Assembly: GCA_963742305.1 (NCBI GenBank)
Contig: CAVULN010000044.1
Location: 62,001 to 126,000, forward strand
DNA: 64,000 bases
Reading direction: 5' to 3'
Source of the DNA: Roseiarcus sp963742305
Lineage (GTDB): Bacteria; Pseudomonadota; Alphaproteobacteria; Rhizobiales; Beijerinckiaceae
Positions 19,557 to 28,857 of the stretch are shown here, in pieces. The notes beneath the pieces were generated by a model. It did not search any database and had not been told where the DNA came from. It saw only the letters and a program-made list of their open reading frames with translations. Within the stretch, counting starts at the first letter, position 1. Each line of letters starts with the position of its first letter. The position numbers were made by a program, and so were the translations under genes.

Positions 19557-21124
19557 TCATTCCCACTCGATCGTGCCCGGAGGCTTCGAAGTTACGTCAT
19601 AGACAACGCGGTTGATTCCCTTGACCTCGTTGATGATGCGGGTCGCGGCGCGCCCGAGGAAGGCCATGTCGAAGGGATAGAAGTCGGCGGTCATGCCGTC
19701 GACCGAGGTCACCGCGCGCAAGGCGCAGACATGGTCATAAGTGCGCCCGTCGCCCATGACGCCGACCGTCCGCACCGGCAACAGGACAGCGAAGGCCTGC
19801 CAGATCTTGTCGTAGAGACCGGCGGAGCGGATCTCGTCGAGAAAGATCGCGTCGGCCTCACGCAGAATTTCGAGCTTCTCGCGGGTAACGGGCCCGGGGC
19901 AGCGGACCGCGAGGCCAGGGCCCGGAAACGGGTGGCGGCCGACGAACGCCTCGGGCAGCCCAAGCTCGCGGCCGAGCGCGCGCACCTCGTCCTTGAACAA
20001 TTCGCGCAACGGTTCGACGAGCTTCATGCGCATGCGTTCGGGCAAGCCGCCGACATTGTGGTGGCTCTTGATCGTCGACCGACGGGCCTCCGGAAAAGGA
20101 CACGCTTTCGATCACGTCGGGATAGAGCGTGCCCTGCGCCAGAAATTCGACCGGCCCTTTGCCGTCTTCCGCGATGCGGCGCGCCTCGGCGTCGAAAACA
20201 TCGATGAACAATTTTCCGATCGTCTTCCGCTTGGCCTCGGGGTCCTCGACCCCTTCGAGCGCCCGCAAGAACGCGTCCGACGCGCCGACATGAACGAGCG
20301 GGATGTTGAAATGGCCGCGGAACAGGTTCACCACCTGGTCCGCCTCGCCTTGCCGCATGAGCCCATGATCGACGAACACGCAGACGAGCTGGTCGCCGAT
20401 CGCCTCGTGGATCAACACCGCCGCCACCGCGGAATCAACGCCGCCCGACAGGCCGCAGATCACCCGCGACTTGCCCACCTGCGCGCGAATGCGGGCGATC
20501 TCCTCCTCGCGGAATCTCGCCATCGTCCAGTCGCCTTTGAGGCCGGCGACCTTGAACAGGAAATTGGCGAGGAGCTTCGCGCCGTCGGGCGTGTGCGCCA
20601 CCTCGGGATGGAACATCGTCGTGTAGTAGCGGCGCCTTTCGTCGGCCGCGACCGCGTAGGGCGCATTCTCCGACGCCGCGTAGACGTGGAAGCCTTCGGG
20701 CAGGCGGGTCACGCGGTCGCCATGGCTCATCCACACCGGATAGCGGCTCCCCTTCCGCCATACGCCGTCGAACAAGGCGCACGAACTCGAGGATCTCGAC
20801 ATCCGCCCGGCCGAATTCCGCCGCATGGCCGCTTTCGACCTTGCCGCCGAGCTGCTCGCACAAGGTCTGCTGGCCGTAGCAGATGGCGAGGATAGGAATT
20901 CCGCTCTTGAAGATCTCTTGAGGCGCGCGCGGACTGCCCGGCTCCGGAACCGACGCCGGTCCGCCTGACAGGATCGCCGCCCCGGGCTTCAGCCGCGCGA
21001 ACGCCTCGCCCGCTTTCGAGAACGGGTGGATCTCGCAATAGACGCCCGCCTCACGCACGCGCCGTGCGATGAGCTGCGTGACCTGCGAGCCGAAGTCGAC
21101 GATAAGAACCGAGTCGTGGCTCAT
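19557..21124 (-). CDS. guaA: GMP synthase (glutamine-hydrolysing), two frame breaks
   Basis: It converts XMP to GMP in purine synthesis, cytoplasmic. Read from 21124: MSHDSVLIVDFGSQVTQLIA; class I amidotransferase with GIPILAICYGQQTLCEQLGG (nucleophile Cys) and YPVWMSHGDRVTRLPEGF; the ATP-pyrophosphatase loop CGLSGGVDSAVAAVLIHEA; and the family ending VYDVTSKPPGTIEWE. The frame breaks twice, near 20775–20790 (before GVWRKGSRYPVWM) and near 20075–20085 (inside SFSGGPSV–TIKSHHNVGGLP). Both breaks restore perfectly to the GuaA sequence by an indel of one or two bases. As guaA is normally a single-copy core gene, sequencing error is the best explanation. Reconstructed length about 522 residues is normal. 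Confidence 0.93.
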
Positions 21125-21244
21125 GAGGCTGATGTGGCGGAAGAGCGGGGCCGGCGCAACCGGCTTCTCACCGGCCCGCGACAGCGGCGCGCAATGAAGG
21201 CTGGCTTCGACAACCAGGACGCGAGCGCAGGCGGACAAACGTGC

Positions 21245-21328
21245 GCAAACGCCAGTTTAACGCTGGTAAGATGACCGGCGTTTGCTAGCGTTTATGGGTG
21301 ATATTATCCTTATATCAGGCGTAATATC
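21245..21328. promoter_or_regulatory. Two inverted repeats between guaA and the GIY-YIG gene
   Basis: GCAAACGCC (21245–21253) and GGCGTTTGC (21277–21285) are perfect inverted 9-mers, with a nested CCAG/CTGG pair. GATATTA (21300–21306) and TAATATC (21322–21328) form a second inverted pair in an AT-rich stretch. They sit in the 244-bp divergent promoter region of guaA and the GIY-YIG gene. Possible operators; the binding factor is unknown. Confidence 0.4.
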
Positions 21329-21368
21329 CCCACCCTTACGCCCGCAAGAAACGGAGAAGGCAGCGCCC

Positions 21369-21704
21369 ATGGATCGAAGCGAACGCAAGGCCGCCGTTTC
21401 GGCCTACAAGGAGCGCAAGGCCGTGGCCGGCGTCTATGCGGTCCGCTGCGCGGCGACCAGCGAAGAATGGGTTGGCGCGGCGCCCGATCTTTCCACGATC
21501 TGGACCCGCCGCTCGTTCGCGCTGAGGCAGGGCGTCGAGACGAACCGGGCGCTTCAGTCCGCCTGGAACGCGCATGGGCCCGAAAGCTTCGCCTTCAGGA
21601 TCCTCGAGGAGATCGATCTCGAGAAGCTCACTTACGGGCGTGAGCGCGCGCTGAAAGAGCGGGTTCAGCATTGGCGCGATCTGTTGGGCGCGGCCGCGGT
21701 CTGA
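21369..21704 (+). CDS. GIY-YIG nuclease family protein
   Basis: A 111-residue protein. The core reads AYKERKAVAGVYAVRCAATS, where GVYAVR stands in the place of the GIY and YIG strands, then EEWVGAAPDLSTIWTRR with its Arg. It resembles small single-domain GIY-YIG proteins common in Rhizobiales rather than UvrC or homing endonucleases. Nuclease activity is not assured because the second motif is diverged. It is divergent from guaA and convergent with the CorC/HlyC gene. Confidence 0.65.
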   Translation: MDRSERKAAVSAYKERKAVAGVYAVRCAATSEEWVGAAPDLSTIWTRRSFALRQGVETNRALQSAWNAHGPESFAFRILEEIDLEKLTYGRERALKERVQHWRDLLGAAAV

Positions 21705-21783
21705 CATTTCCTCCGGCGCCTGTTTCGTCTCGCGCAGGGTCGAGAAGTTCGCCCTCACCCTGCGCGCCGAAGAGGGGGCGGAG

Positions 21784-23133
21784 CTAGGGCGGTCTCACGC
21801 GCCCCCGCTCCTCGCCGCTTGGCCGAACCAGCAGCTTGTCGATTCGGTTGCCGTCCATGTCGACGATCTCGAAGCGCCAGCCTTCCCAGACAAAGGCCTC
21901 GCCGACCTCCGGCAGATGCGCGAGGTGCGCGAGCGCGAAGCCCGCGATGGTGTGGAAGTCCCGGTTCCCCACTGTCCTGAGCCCGAGCCGGTCGAAAACG
22001 TCGGGGGCCGGCGTCATGCCGTCGATCAGGAGCGAGCCATCTTCCCGCTCGATGATGTCGGGCTCCTCGCCTTCGACCTCGGGCAAATCGCCGGCGATCG
22101 CTCCGAGAAGATCGGTCTGGGTGACGATGCCTTCGAGGCCGCCATATTCGTCGAGGACCAGCGCGAGACGGACCGGGGCGCGCTTGAACTGCTCGAAAAC
22201 CTTGAAGATCGGCGTCGATTCCGGGACGATGAGCGGCTCTCTTATCACCGCGAGCGGATCGAGCGGCCGGCCGTCGAGCGCCTGATCGAGCAGATCGCGT
22301 TTGACGACCATGCCCAGAAGCTCGTCGATGGTTCCCCGGCCGACGAGGAGCTGTCCGTGCCGGCTGGCGCGGACCGTCTGCAGAATTTTCTCGTGGTCGT
22401 CGCCGGCGTTGATCCATTCGACCTCGGGCCGGGGCGTCATGATGTCGCCGATGCGTCGCCCGCCGATGTTGAGGACCCTCACCATCGCTTCCTCCTGCGC
22501 CTCGTGAAGGATGCCGGCGTCCTGACTCGCGCGCACGAGGAGTTTCAGCTCCTCGGGCGAGTGCAGCGACTCTTCGGTCGCGCCGGGCTTGAGGCCGACC
22601 GCGCGCAGAACGAGATTGCCGAGGCCGTTGAGGGTGAGGATCGCCGGACGGAAGAGGAAGAGGAAGACCGCCAGCGGGCGCACGACCCAAAGGGCCGTGG
22701 CTTCGCTCTGCTGGAGCGCGAGACTCTTCGGGGTGAGTTCCCCGATCACGATGTGCAGCGCCGTGATGACGACGAAGGACAGCGCGACGGCGATCGCGTG
22801 CGAACCCAAAAGCGCGACCGATCCCGGCAGGAAGACGAGCAGAGGCTCGATCAGATGGGCGAGCGCCGGCTCGCCGATCCATCCGAGCGCGAGCGAGGAG
22901 ATAGTGACGCCGAGCTGCGTCGCCGCGAGATTGGCGTCGAGGCTGTCGGTTGCGCGCTGCAGGGCGGCGGCGTTCCGGCGCCTTTCCGAGACGAGTTCGG
23001 CGACGCGGCTGCGGCGGACGGCGACCAGCGAGAACTCGGCGGCGACAAAGAATCCGTTGGCGAGGACAAGGACAAGAACCGCGGCTATTCCCACAAGATC
23101 GCCGACAAGAAGGCTATCGTCGGAACCGGACAT
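21784..23133 (-). CDS. HlyC/CorC (CNNM-DUF21/CBS) family transporter
   Basis: A 449-residue protein. An N-terminal DUF21 membrane domain (LVGIAAVLVLVLANGFFVAAEFSLV, then LGVTISSLALGWIGEPAL and two further helices to about residue 150) is followed by a CBS pair (VLNIGGRRIGDIMTPRPEVE; GLEGIVTQTDLLGAI) and a C-terminal CorC/HlyC domain (GDLPEVEGEEPDI). Proteins of this group are implicated in Mg2+ or Co2+ efflux; the old hemolysin label is not meaningful. Complete. Confidence 0.9.
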   Translation of the reverse strand: MSGSDDSLLVGDLVGIAAVLVLVLANGFFVAAEFSLVAVRRSRVAELVSERRRNAAALQRATDSLDANLAATQLGVTISSLALGWIGEPALAHLIEPLLVFLPGSVALLGSHAIAVALSFVVITALHIVIGELTPKSLALQQSEATALWVVRPLAVFLFLFRPAILTLNGLGNLVLRAVGLKPGATEESLHSPEELKLLVRASQDAGILHEAQEEAMVRVLNIGGRRIGDIMTPRPEVEWINAGDDHEKILQTVRASRHGQLLVGRGTIDELLGMVVKRDLLDQALDGRPLDPLAVIREPLIVPESTPIFKVFEQFKRAPVRLALVLDEYGGLEGIVTQTDLLGAIAGDLPEVEGEEPDIIEREDGSLLIDGMTPAPDVFDRLGLRTVGNRDFHTIAGFALAHLAHLPEVGEAFVWEGWRFEIVDMDGNRIDKLLVRPSGEERGRVRPP

Positions 23134-23391
23134 GGATCTCCTCTCCTGCGCCGCGAGCAGGGACAGGGTTGAATGAAGCCTGCCCCATCGCGCGGGCTGG
23201 CTGCAGCTTAGTACAAAAGTCCAGGCAGGGCCTTCGAGCCAGGATCATGGCGAGGATCGCCGTCCTTCACGCAGCCGCGGCCCGCCTCTTCGGCGCACGG
23301 GCGTGCTGTCGGCTCCGGCGGCGCGCGCTGCCGCCGCGGCAAGCGCCAGTCCCCGCGAACCCCGGGGCGGCGGCGCCCGGCACGACAGGCT

Positions 23392-23950
23392 CTATGCCGT
23401 TCTCGTCGCGGCGACGAGCGTGTCCAGGCATTCCGCAAGCCGCCGCGCGCAAACCGGATCGGCCAGAATTTCAGCCGCTGTCACGGCCTTTCCGGTGAGC
23501 GAGATCGAGGCGAAGGCTTCAGGGACAAGGCGCGCGGCCATCGTGGACAGGATCTCGCGCAACGAGGCCTGCGCGTGGAAGGCGCGGGGCGACGTATTGA
23601 TGAGCGCGGTTGGCTTGCCGGCGAAGGTCTCGCTCGCCACCAGCCAGTCGAGCGCGTTCTTCAGCGCGCCGGGGAGTCCGTGAGCGTATTCCGGGGCCGC
23701 GATGACGAGCGCATCGCTCCCATCGACGAGCGCGCGCAGCGTGGCGACGGGCTCGGGCTTCGGCCTGTCCTCGATGTCGTCGTCAGGATTGAACGGCGGC
23801 AGCGTCGCGAGATCGCGGTAGACAGAGAATCTTGACGCCCTCTGGCGCGAGCTTTGCCAGCGCCTCCAGCGCCGCCGTGTTGATGGACCCGCGGCGCAGG
23901 CTGCCGGAGATGGCGAGCAGGCGCAATGGCTTCGCGAGAACATCGCTCAT
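23392..23950 (-). CDS. NADPH-dependent FMN reductase (one frame break)
   Basis: Starts MSDVLAKPLRLLAISGSLRR at 23950, with the SGSLR phosphate-binding loop of the flavodoxin-like reductases. The frame breaks near 23828, after APEGVKI. It resumes as SVYRDLATLPPFNPDDD and continues through ALVIAAPEYAHGLPGALKNA, the second family hallmark, to 23392. The reconstructed protein is about 186 residues, normal for the family, which reduces flavin, quinone, azo dye or chromate. The gene precedes no obvious partner and lies just after the DUF29 gene on the same strand. Confidence 0.82.
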
Positions 23951-23981
23951 GCGCTCGCCGCCCTCATGGATCGGATCTGCG

Positions 23982-24458
23982 CTACTCTTCGTCGCCCGGC
24001 CAGACGATCGAGCGCTCCATGATCTCGGCATAGTCGAAAGGCCGCCGCATGGGGAAGACGCTTAGCGGCAGGCCGGTCTCGCTCGCTGCTTCAAGCCGCG
24101 CGTCTTCGTAAGCGTCTTCCAGCGCTTCATCCAGTCGCGATTTGAGGCCTGGACTTCTCCGAAGCTGCCGATGAACCCGCTTCCGGTGTTCGACAACGGA
24201 AAGAGACCACGAGCGGCTGCGCCTGTCTTGCTGATGATCCCACTTGAGCACATGCAGCATGAGCACGCGCAGCGCGCTCTCGAGCTTGTCGTATTCCTCC
24301 GCGCCCACGTCGTCGATTTCCTCCGCAATCGCCGCTGCGTCGATTTCCGACAGCCGGCCGGCGCGCAAGAGTTCGGCTTGATGGAGCGCCCAGGAGTAAA
24401 GGTCGCGATCTTTCGCGCCCGGCCGCTTCGTTTCCTCACGGACCGCGCTCTTCACCAT
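23982..24458 (-). CDS. DUF29 domain protein
   Basis: A 158-residue protein. DRDLYSWALHQAELLRAGR and IAEEIDDVGAEEYDKLESAL are the family's opening, followed by LMLHVLKWDHQQDRRSRSW and the closing LPEDCPY-like LPLSVFPMRRPFDYAEIM. The family is abundant in cyanobacteria and alphaproteobacteria and has no established function; some copies accompany mobile or toxin-related loci. Here it sits 16 bp after cobS on the same strand, in the place where cobT is found in many relatives. Confidence 0.85.
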   Translation of the reverse strand: MVKSAVREETKRPGAKDRDLYSWALHQAELLRAGRLSEIDAAAIAEEIDDVGAEEYDKLESALRVLMLHVLKWDHQQDRRSRSWSLSVVEHRKRVHRQLRRSPGLKSRLDEALEDAYEDARLEAASETGLPLSVFPMRRPFDYAEIMERSIVWPGDEE

Positions 24459-24474
24459 CGCTATCCCCAGGCCC

Positions 24475-25479
24475 TCAGCTTAAGGCGACGTTCAGCGCGC
24501 TCTCCGGCAATTCCTGGCCGAAGCAGCGCTGATAGAACTCGGCGACCAGCGCCCGCTCGAGCTCGTCGCACTTGTTGAGGAAGGTCAGGCGGAAAGCAAA
24601 ACCGATGTCCTTGAAGATCTCCGCATTCTCCGCCCAGGTGATGACAGTGCGCGGGCTCATCACCGTCGACAGATCGCCGTTGATGAAGGCGTTGCGCGTG
24701 AGGTCGGCGACGCGAACCATCTTGTTGATGATGTCGCGCCCGTCCTTGCGAGCCCGGTGCGCGGGCGACTTGGCGAGCACGATGTCGACTTCCTTGTCGT
24801 GCGGCAGGTAGTTGAGCGTGGCGACGATCGACCAGCGGTCCATCTGGCCCTGATTGATCTGCTGCGTGCCATGATAGAGGCCGGACGTGTCCCCGAGGCC
24901 GACCGTGTTGGCGGTCGCGAACATGCGGAAGGCCGGGTGCGGCCGAATGACGCGCCGCTGATCGAGCAGGGTCAGGCGGCCGGAAACCTCCAGCACCCGC
25001 TGGATGACGAACATCACGTCCGGGCGGCCCGCGTCATATTCGTCGAAGCACAAAGCGATATTGTTCTGGATCGCCCAGGGCAGCATGCCGTCGCGGAACT
25101 CGGTCACCTGCTTGCCGTCCTTGAGCACGATCGCGTCCTTGCCGACGAGGTCGATGCGCGAGACGTGGCTGTCGAGGTTGATGCGCACGCAAGGCCAGTT
25201 GAGGCGGGCGGCGGTCTGCTCGATGTGAGTCGACTTGCCGGTGCCGTGATAGCCGGTGATCATCACCCGTCGGTTGTAGGCGAAGCCTGCGAGGATCGCG
25301 AGCGTCGTGTCCCTGTCGAAGAGGTAGTCGGGATCGAGATCCGGCACATGCTCGTCAGCCCGCGAGTAGGCCGGCGCCTCCATGTCGGAATCGATGCCGA
25401 AGGCTTTTCTGACCGAGATGCGCGTATCGGGCAGACCGGGCGAAAGCTCAGCCCCCACCACAGCTTTTATCGAATTCAT
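24475..25479 (-). CDS. cobS: Aerobic cobaltochelatase subunit CobS
   Basis: A 334-residue AAA+ ATPase of the CobN–CobS–CobT complex that inserts Co2+ into hydrogenobyrinic acid a,c-diamide. The start MNSIKAVVGAELSPGLPDTR at 25479 matches the family; longer in-frame sequence is untranslated. Walker A GYHGTGKSTHIEQ near residue 90, Walker B IALCFDEYDAGRPDV near 150, sensor-1 RMFATANTVGLGD. Length is typical. It is transcribed after the DnaJ-domain gene. CobT and CobN are not in the window. Confidence 0.95.
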   Translation of the reverse strand: MNSIKAVVGAELSPGLPDTRISVRKAFGIDSDMEAPAYSRADEHVPDLDPDYLFDRDTTLAILAGFAYNRRVMITGYHGTGKSTHIEQTAARLNWPCVRINLDSHVSRIDLVGKDAIVLKDGKQVTEFRDGMLPWAIQNNIALCFDEYDAGRPDVMFVIQRVLEVSGRLTLLDQRRVIRPHPAFRMFATANTVGLGDTSGLYHGTQQINQGQMDRWSIVATLNYLPHDKEVDIVLAKSPAHRARKDGRDIINKMVRVADLTRNAFINGDLSTVMSPRTVITWAENAEIFKDIGFAFRLTFLNKCDELERALVAEFYQRCFGQELPESALNVALS

Positions 25480-25672
25480 AGGTCCTCCACGCTCTCCCCG
25501 CAGGCGGAAAGGAGAGCGGCATTCTCTTAGCCGAATTCCGGGCGCGCGCAAAAAGGCGCCGCCGCCGCCCACGCCTTGAACGCCCTCCCGCTGTCTTCGG
25601 CTTGAACCGGCTGCGGCGACGATCGCCGTCTTGCCGCGCCGCGCCTTCTAACGCCGGCGGCAGACCTTCAAA

Positions 25673-26272
25673 TCAGACGAGCTTGTTGGCGCGCAGGAAA
25701 TTGTAGGCCTGGATGATCTCGCGCAATCGGTCTTCCGACGAACGATCGCCGCCGTTGGCGTCCGGATGATGGCGCTTGACCAGGTCCTTGTACCGCGTCT
25801 TGATCTTCGGCGCCGTGGCGTCGGCGCCGAGTTCGAGCGTCATCAAAGCCTTGACCGCCAGGGCGTTGTATCGGGGCGGGGGTTCGTTCTGCGGCGGCTT
25901 GCCTTTTGCTCCGCGCCGCCGCGCCGCGCGGGCCTCGGCAAAGACCAACTCGTCGATCGGGTGCTGGCCGGCCGCCGCGGCGCGCGCGCCGAGCTTCCAG
26001 GTCGGACGGTGGCCGACCGCGTCGGCCTGCCGAAACCTCGCCATCGAGGCGTCGTCCATGCCGCGAAAGTAATCGTAGGAAGCGTTGTATTCGCGTACGT
26101 GATCGCGGCAGAAGGAGAAATACTCGCCCTCCCGTTCGCGGCCTTTGGGCGCGCGGAACACGCCCTCGCCCGTGCAACCGGGATAAGAGCAGGGAGTCGT
26201 CGGCGCCTTTTCGGGCGCGCGCTCGACCGGCTTGACCCGGATCCGGTCGAACAAACGCGAGGTCAAATCCAT
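25673..26272 (-). CDS. DnaJ-domain protein with N-terminal Cys motif
   Basis: A 199-residue protein starting MDLTSRLFDRIRVKP. A CSYPGCTGEGVFRAPK segment and FSFCRDHVREYNASYDYF near residues 28–65 look like a small zinc site. The C-terminal J-domain covers about 135–199 and contains the invariant KRHHPDANGGD (HPD) and AYNFLR. It would stimulate a DnaK-type ATPase. The bolA–dnaJ-like–cobS order is common in Rhizobiales, which supports both the identity and the orientation. Its start is divergent from bolA. Confidence 0.9.
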   Translation of the reverse strand: MDLTSRLFDRIRVKPVERAPEKAPTTPCSYPGCTGEGVFRAPKGREREGEYFSFCRDHVREYNASYDYFRGMDDASMARFRQADAVGHRPTWKLGARAAAAGQHPIDELVFAEARAARRRGAKGKPPQNEPPPRYNALAVKALMTLELGADATAPKIKTRYKDLVKRHHPDANGGDRSSEDRLREIIQAYNFLRANKLV

Positions 26273-26449
26273 CCCATGACCTTTATGACCGCCGGCCCCG
26301 CGGGGCAAGTCCCAAACGCTCGAAGTCCCAAACGCTCCAACCCATTGGAACGCCCGCGAACCGGCGTTCAACCGGAGTCTTCAGCGCTGGGGTCAGCATA
26401 GGATATGGTGGGTCGCGATCTCATTAACAGGAGCGCTCAAGCCTTGATC

Positions 26450-26713
26450 ATGCAAGAGAGAATTGTCGCGCGCCTGACATCGGCGCTCGATCCCGCCGCT
26501 CTCGACGTCGTCGACGAATCGGACCGTCACGCGGGGCACGCGGGCGCGCGCGAAGGCGGGGGCACGCACTATCGCGTCCGGGTGGTGTCGGCCAGGTTCG
26601 AAGGCCGGAGCCGGGTCGAGCGGCACCGTCTGGTCCATGATCTTCTCACCGCGGAATTCGCCGACGGCCTGCATGCGCTGGCGCTCACCGCCAAGGCCCC
26701 GGACGAACCATGA
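26450..26713 (+). CDS. bolA: BolA family protein
   Basis: An 87-residue protein (start MQERIVARLTSALDP at 26450). The BolA fold is evident from VVDESDRHAGHAGAREGGGT, with its His cluster, and from RFEGRSRVERHRLVHDLL, containing the conserved RH. BolA proteins partner monothiol glutaredoxins in Fe–S trafficking and stress response. Its stop overlaps the start of the next gene by four bases (ATGA), so the two are translationally coupled. It is divergent from the DnaJ-domain gene. Confidence 0.92.
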   Translation: MQERIVARLTSALDPAALDVVDESDRHAGHAGAREGGGTHYRVRVVSARFEGRSRVERHRLVHDLLTAEFADGLHALALTAKAPDEP

Positions 26714-27288
26714 CGCCAGACAGCGGGGCCGATTCATTCGGTCCCTATGCTTTCACCCTTGCGCCCGCCGAAGCGGAAGCCGCCGCCGCCCGCGCAGGGT
26801 TGCGCAGGGCGCTTAAAGGCGGATTGCTCGCGAGTCATTGGGCGCCGCTGACCGCCTTTGTGCTGATCATGGTCTTCGCCTCGGTGCTGGCGTTGACCGG
26901 CCTCATCAGCCGCCGGGCGGGAGAGATGGCGCTCATCCTGGCGGCAGCCGCGTTCATGATCCAGCGGCTCGCGACCCATTGGCGCATCCGCCGCGCCCGC
27001 CGGGAGGGCCGCGCCGCCATCGCTCAACTTCAATCCGCAGGCGCGCTGACGGCGACCTTCGGCGACGAAAGCCTGTCGCTCGACGCCGACGGGCGCACGC
27101 TGCTTCTCGCTTACGCCGACTGTGAGGAGGCCGAGGACGCCGGCGGCCTCATTTACGTGTGGCGGCGGGACGGCGCGCCCGTGGTCGTGCCGACTCGCGC
27201 GCTTGCCCATGCGGAGGAGGCGGCGCGTCTGGTTTCCCGCTTGTCAGGCCGGATCGGCGACACGGGGCGCGCGCGTCTCGCCGGGTGA
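26710..27288 (+). CDS. Two-helix membrane protein, possibly YcxB-like
   Basis: A 192-residue protein. Two hydrophobic segments (APLTAFVLIMVFASVLALTG, about 48–68, and GEMALILAAAAFMIQRL, about 75–92) precede a cytosolic beta-rich domain with LTATFGDESLSLDADGRTLL and GGLIYVWRRDGAPVVVPTRAL. This layout resembles YcxB-like proteins but I cannot assign a role. Translationally coupled to bolA. It converges on the L,D-transpeptidase gene; the stops are only about 10 bp apart. Confidence 0.6.
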   Translation: MTPDSGADSFGPYAFTLAPAEAEAAAARAGLRRALKGGLLASHWAPLTAFVLIMVFASVLALTGLISRRAGEMALILAAAAFMIQRLATHWRIRRARREGRAAIAQLQSAGALTATFGDESLSLDADGRTLLLAYADCEEAEDAGGLIYVWRRDGAPVVVPTRALAHAEEAARLVSRLSGRIGDTGRARLAG

Positions 27289-27296
27289 GCCCGCGG

Positions 27297-28673
27297 CTAT
27301 TGCGCCGGATCGGCCGCAGGTCCGGCGGGATTGGGACGCGTCGGCGGGGTCGGGGCCGCATGGAGCGAGGCCATATGCACCCCCTCCTGGTCGCGGCGCG
27401 GCGGCAGCGGCGCGGGTGGAATCGGCTGACTGGAATCCGTCGCGGCCGCTTCGACCGGCGCGGGCGCGGGCTCGCCGCCGAGATGCAGCCATCGCTGGAC
27501 ATTCTTGGCGCCGCCGGTCAAGCCGCCGAGGACCCCGCCCGATGGGTTCGCCGGCGCCGGCAAGGCCGCGACCGTAACCGGGGCGGGCTGCGCCGCCTCC
27601 GCCTCGACCTGTGCGGGCGTCGCGCTCGCGACGCTCGTCGCGCGCTTCTTTTCCGCATCAGCCGCGGCGATCTTCACCACGGCCGGCGCGGGCTTCGCCC
27701 TGTCGTTGAGAACGATCTCCTGCGGCGGATTCGCCACGGCGTCCGGGTCGCTCGTGTCCTTGTAGCCGGCGAAAACCGGATTTTGCCCGCCGTCGGCGTA
27801 AACGATGCGGATGGGCTTGACGCCGGACGCGACCAACTGGGCGACCTTGGCTTCGTCCTTGCTCTCCTTCTCGGCGACCGCCGTCTCGACCGAATCGTCG
27901 CGCTTGAGCGCGGGGCACGGTTCGCTGCCGGACACCTCGCCGTTCGCGGTCGCGTCGAAAACATAATGCTTGCCGCAAACGAGGACCGACGGCTCGGTCT
28001 TGGTGACCTCGAAATGATCAGCGCCTTCTTTCAGGTTTTTCCAGAAAGCGATGTTGGGATCGAGCCGGAACTTCGCCATGTTCTGGGCGGTCATGTGAAA
28101 CGGATAGGACTGGAGCTGGATCTCGCGCTGGCCGCCTTGGAAGGATTCGCGAGCGATCGCATAGATATCGGCGACCTGCTCGTCGGTCATCGAGAAGCAG
28201 CCGGCGGACGAACAGACCCCGTGGACCATGACATTGCCGCCGGTGCGCCCATAAGACCGGTCGTAGGCGTTGGGATAGCCGACGTTGAAGGCCAGATAAT
28301 AGTGGGAATTTGGGTTCATCTGCCCCGGAGCGATCGAATAGAAGCCCTCCGGCACCTGCATGTCGCCTTCGCGCTTCTTGGGACCGAGCTGTCCCGACCA
28401 CCGGCACATCGGATAGGTCTTGAGCAGCGCGTATTCCCCGTTCGACTTCATTTTCCAGATCTCGAGCTCAGCCTCCTTCTTGTAGGTCCGGATGAGCGTC
28501 GGCGCGGACGGGGTGGTGTCGAGCTTCTCCATTTCCGCGAGCGTGGCGGCGGAAATCGGCTGCTGGGACCGTCCCGGGCCCTGGGCGAGATCCGAATCGT
28601 CGCAGGCCGCGAGAAGCGCGCAGGCCGCGGCGGCCAATCCAACGGCGGTCCCGCGCCGGATGATGGAACTCAT
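27297..28673 (-). CDS. L,D-transpeptidase (YkuD/YafK-like) lipoprotein
   Basis: A 458-residue protein. A lipobox LAAC with the modified Cys at residue 24 anchors it to the periplasmic face of a membrane. The YkuD catalytic motif HGVCSSAGCFSMTDEQV near residue 150 gives the nucleophile Cys and conserved His. Upstream are RTYKKEAELEIWKMKSNGEY and PEGFYSIAPGQMNPNSHYYL, as in YafK. Peptidoglycan 3–3 cross-linking or lipoprotein attachment is expected. Residues about 330–458 form a Pro/Ala-rich low-complexity tail with no recognised domain. Confidence 0.88.
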   Translation of the reverse strand: MSSIIRRGTAVGLAAAACALLAACDDSDLAQGPGRSQQPISAATLAEMEKLDTTPSAPTLIRTYKKEAELEIWKMKSNGEYALLKTYPMCRWSGQLGPKKREGDMQVPEGFYSIAPGQMNPNSHYYLAFNVGYPNAYDRSYGRTGGNVMVHGVCSSAGCFSMTDEQVADIYAIARESFQGGQREIQLQSYPFHMTAQNMAKFRLDPNIAFWKNLKEGADHFEVTKTEPSVLVCGKHYVFDATANGEVSGSEPCPALKRDDSVETAVAEKESKDEAKVAQLVASGVKPIRIVYADGGQNPVFAGYKDTSDPDAVANPPQEIVLNDRAKPAPAVVKIAAADAEKKRATSVASATPAQVEAEAAQPAPVTVAALPAPANPSGGVLGGLTGGAKNVQRWLHLGGEPAPAPVEAAATDSSQPIPPAPLPPRRDQEGVHMASLHAAPTPPTRPNPAGPAADPAQ

Positions 28674-28857
28674 CGATCTCCCCGCATTCGACCTGATTCT
28701 TTAAGCGCAGAAGCGCCAAAAGTCCACCGCGCCATCAAACGGGCCCTGTGCTTACCCGCCCGTTAACGGATCGCCCTCACGGGCGGCGAATGGGCGGGAA
28801 ATCAACGCAATAGGTTAAGCTGCGACCCCGCGGGGGGCGCCCCGATCCGCCTCGCCC

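Noticed and set aside
27159..28766. 535-codon plus-strand frame opposite the L,D-transpeptidase
   Set aside because: Antisense shadow; the minus-strand protein has a lipobox and YkuD motif.
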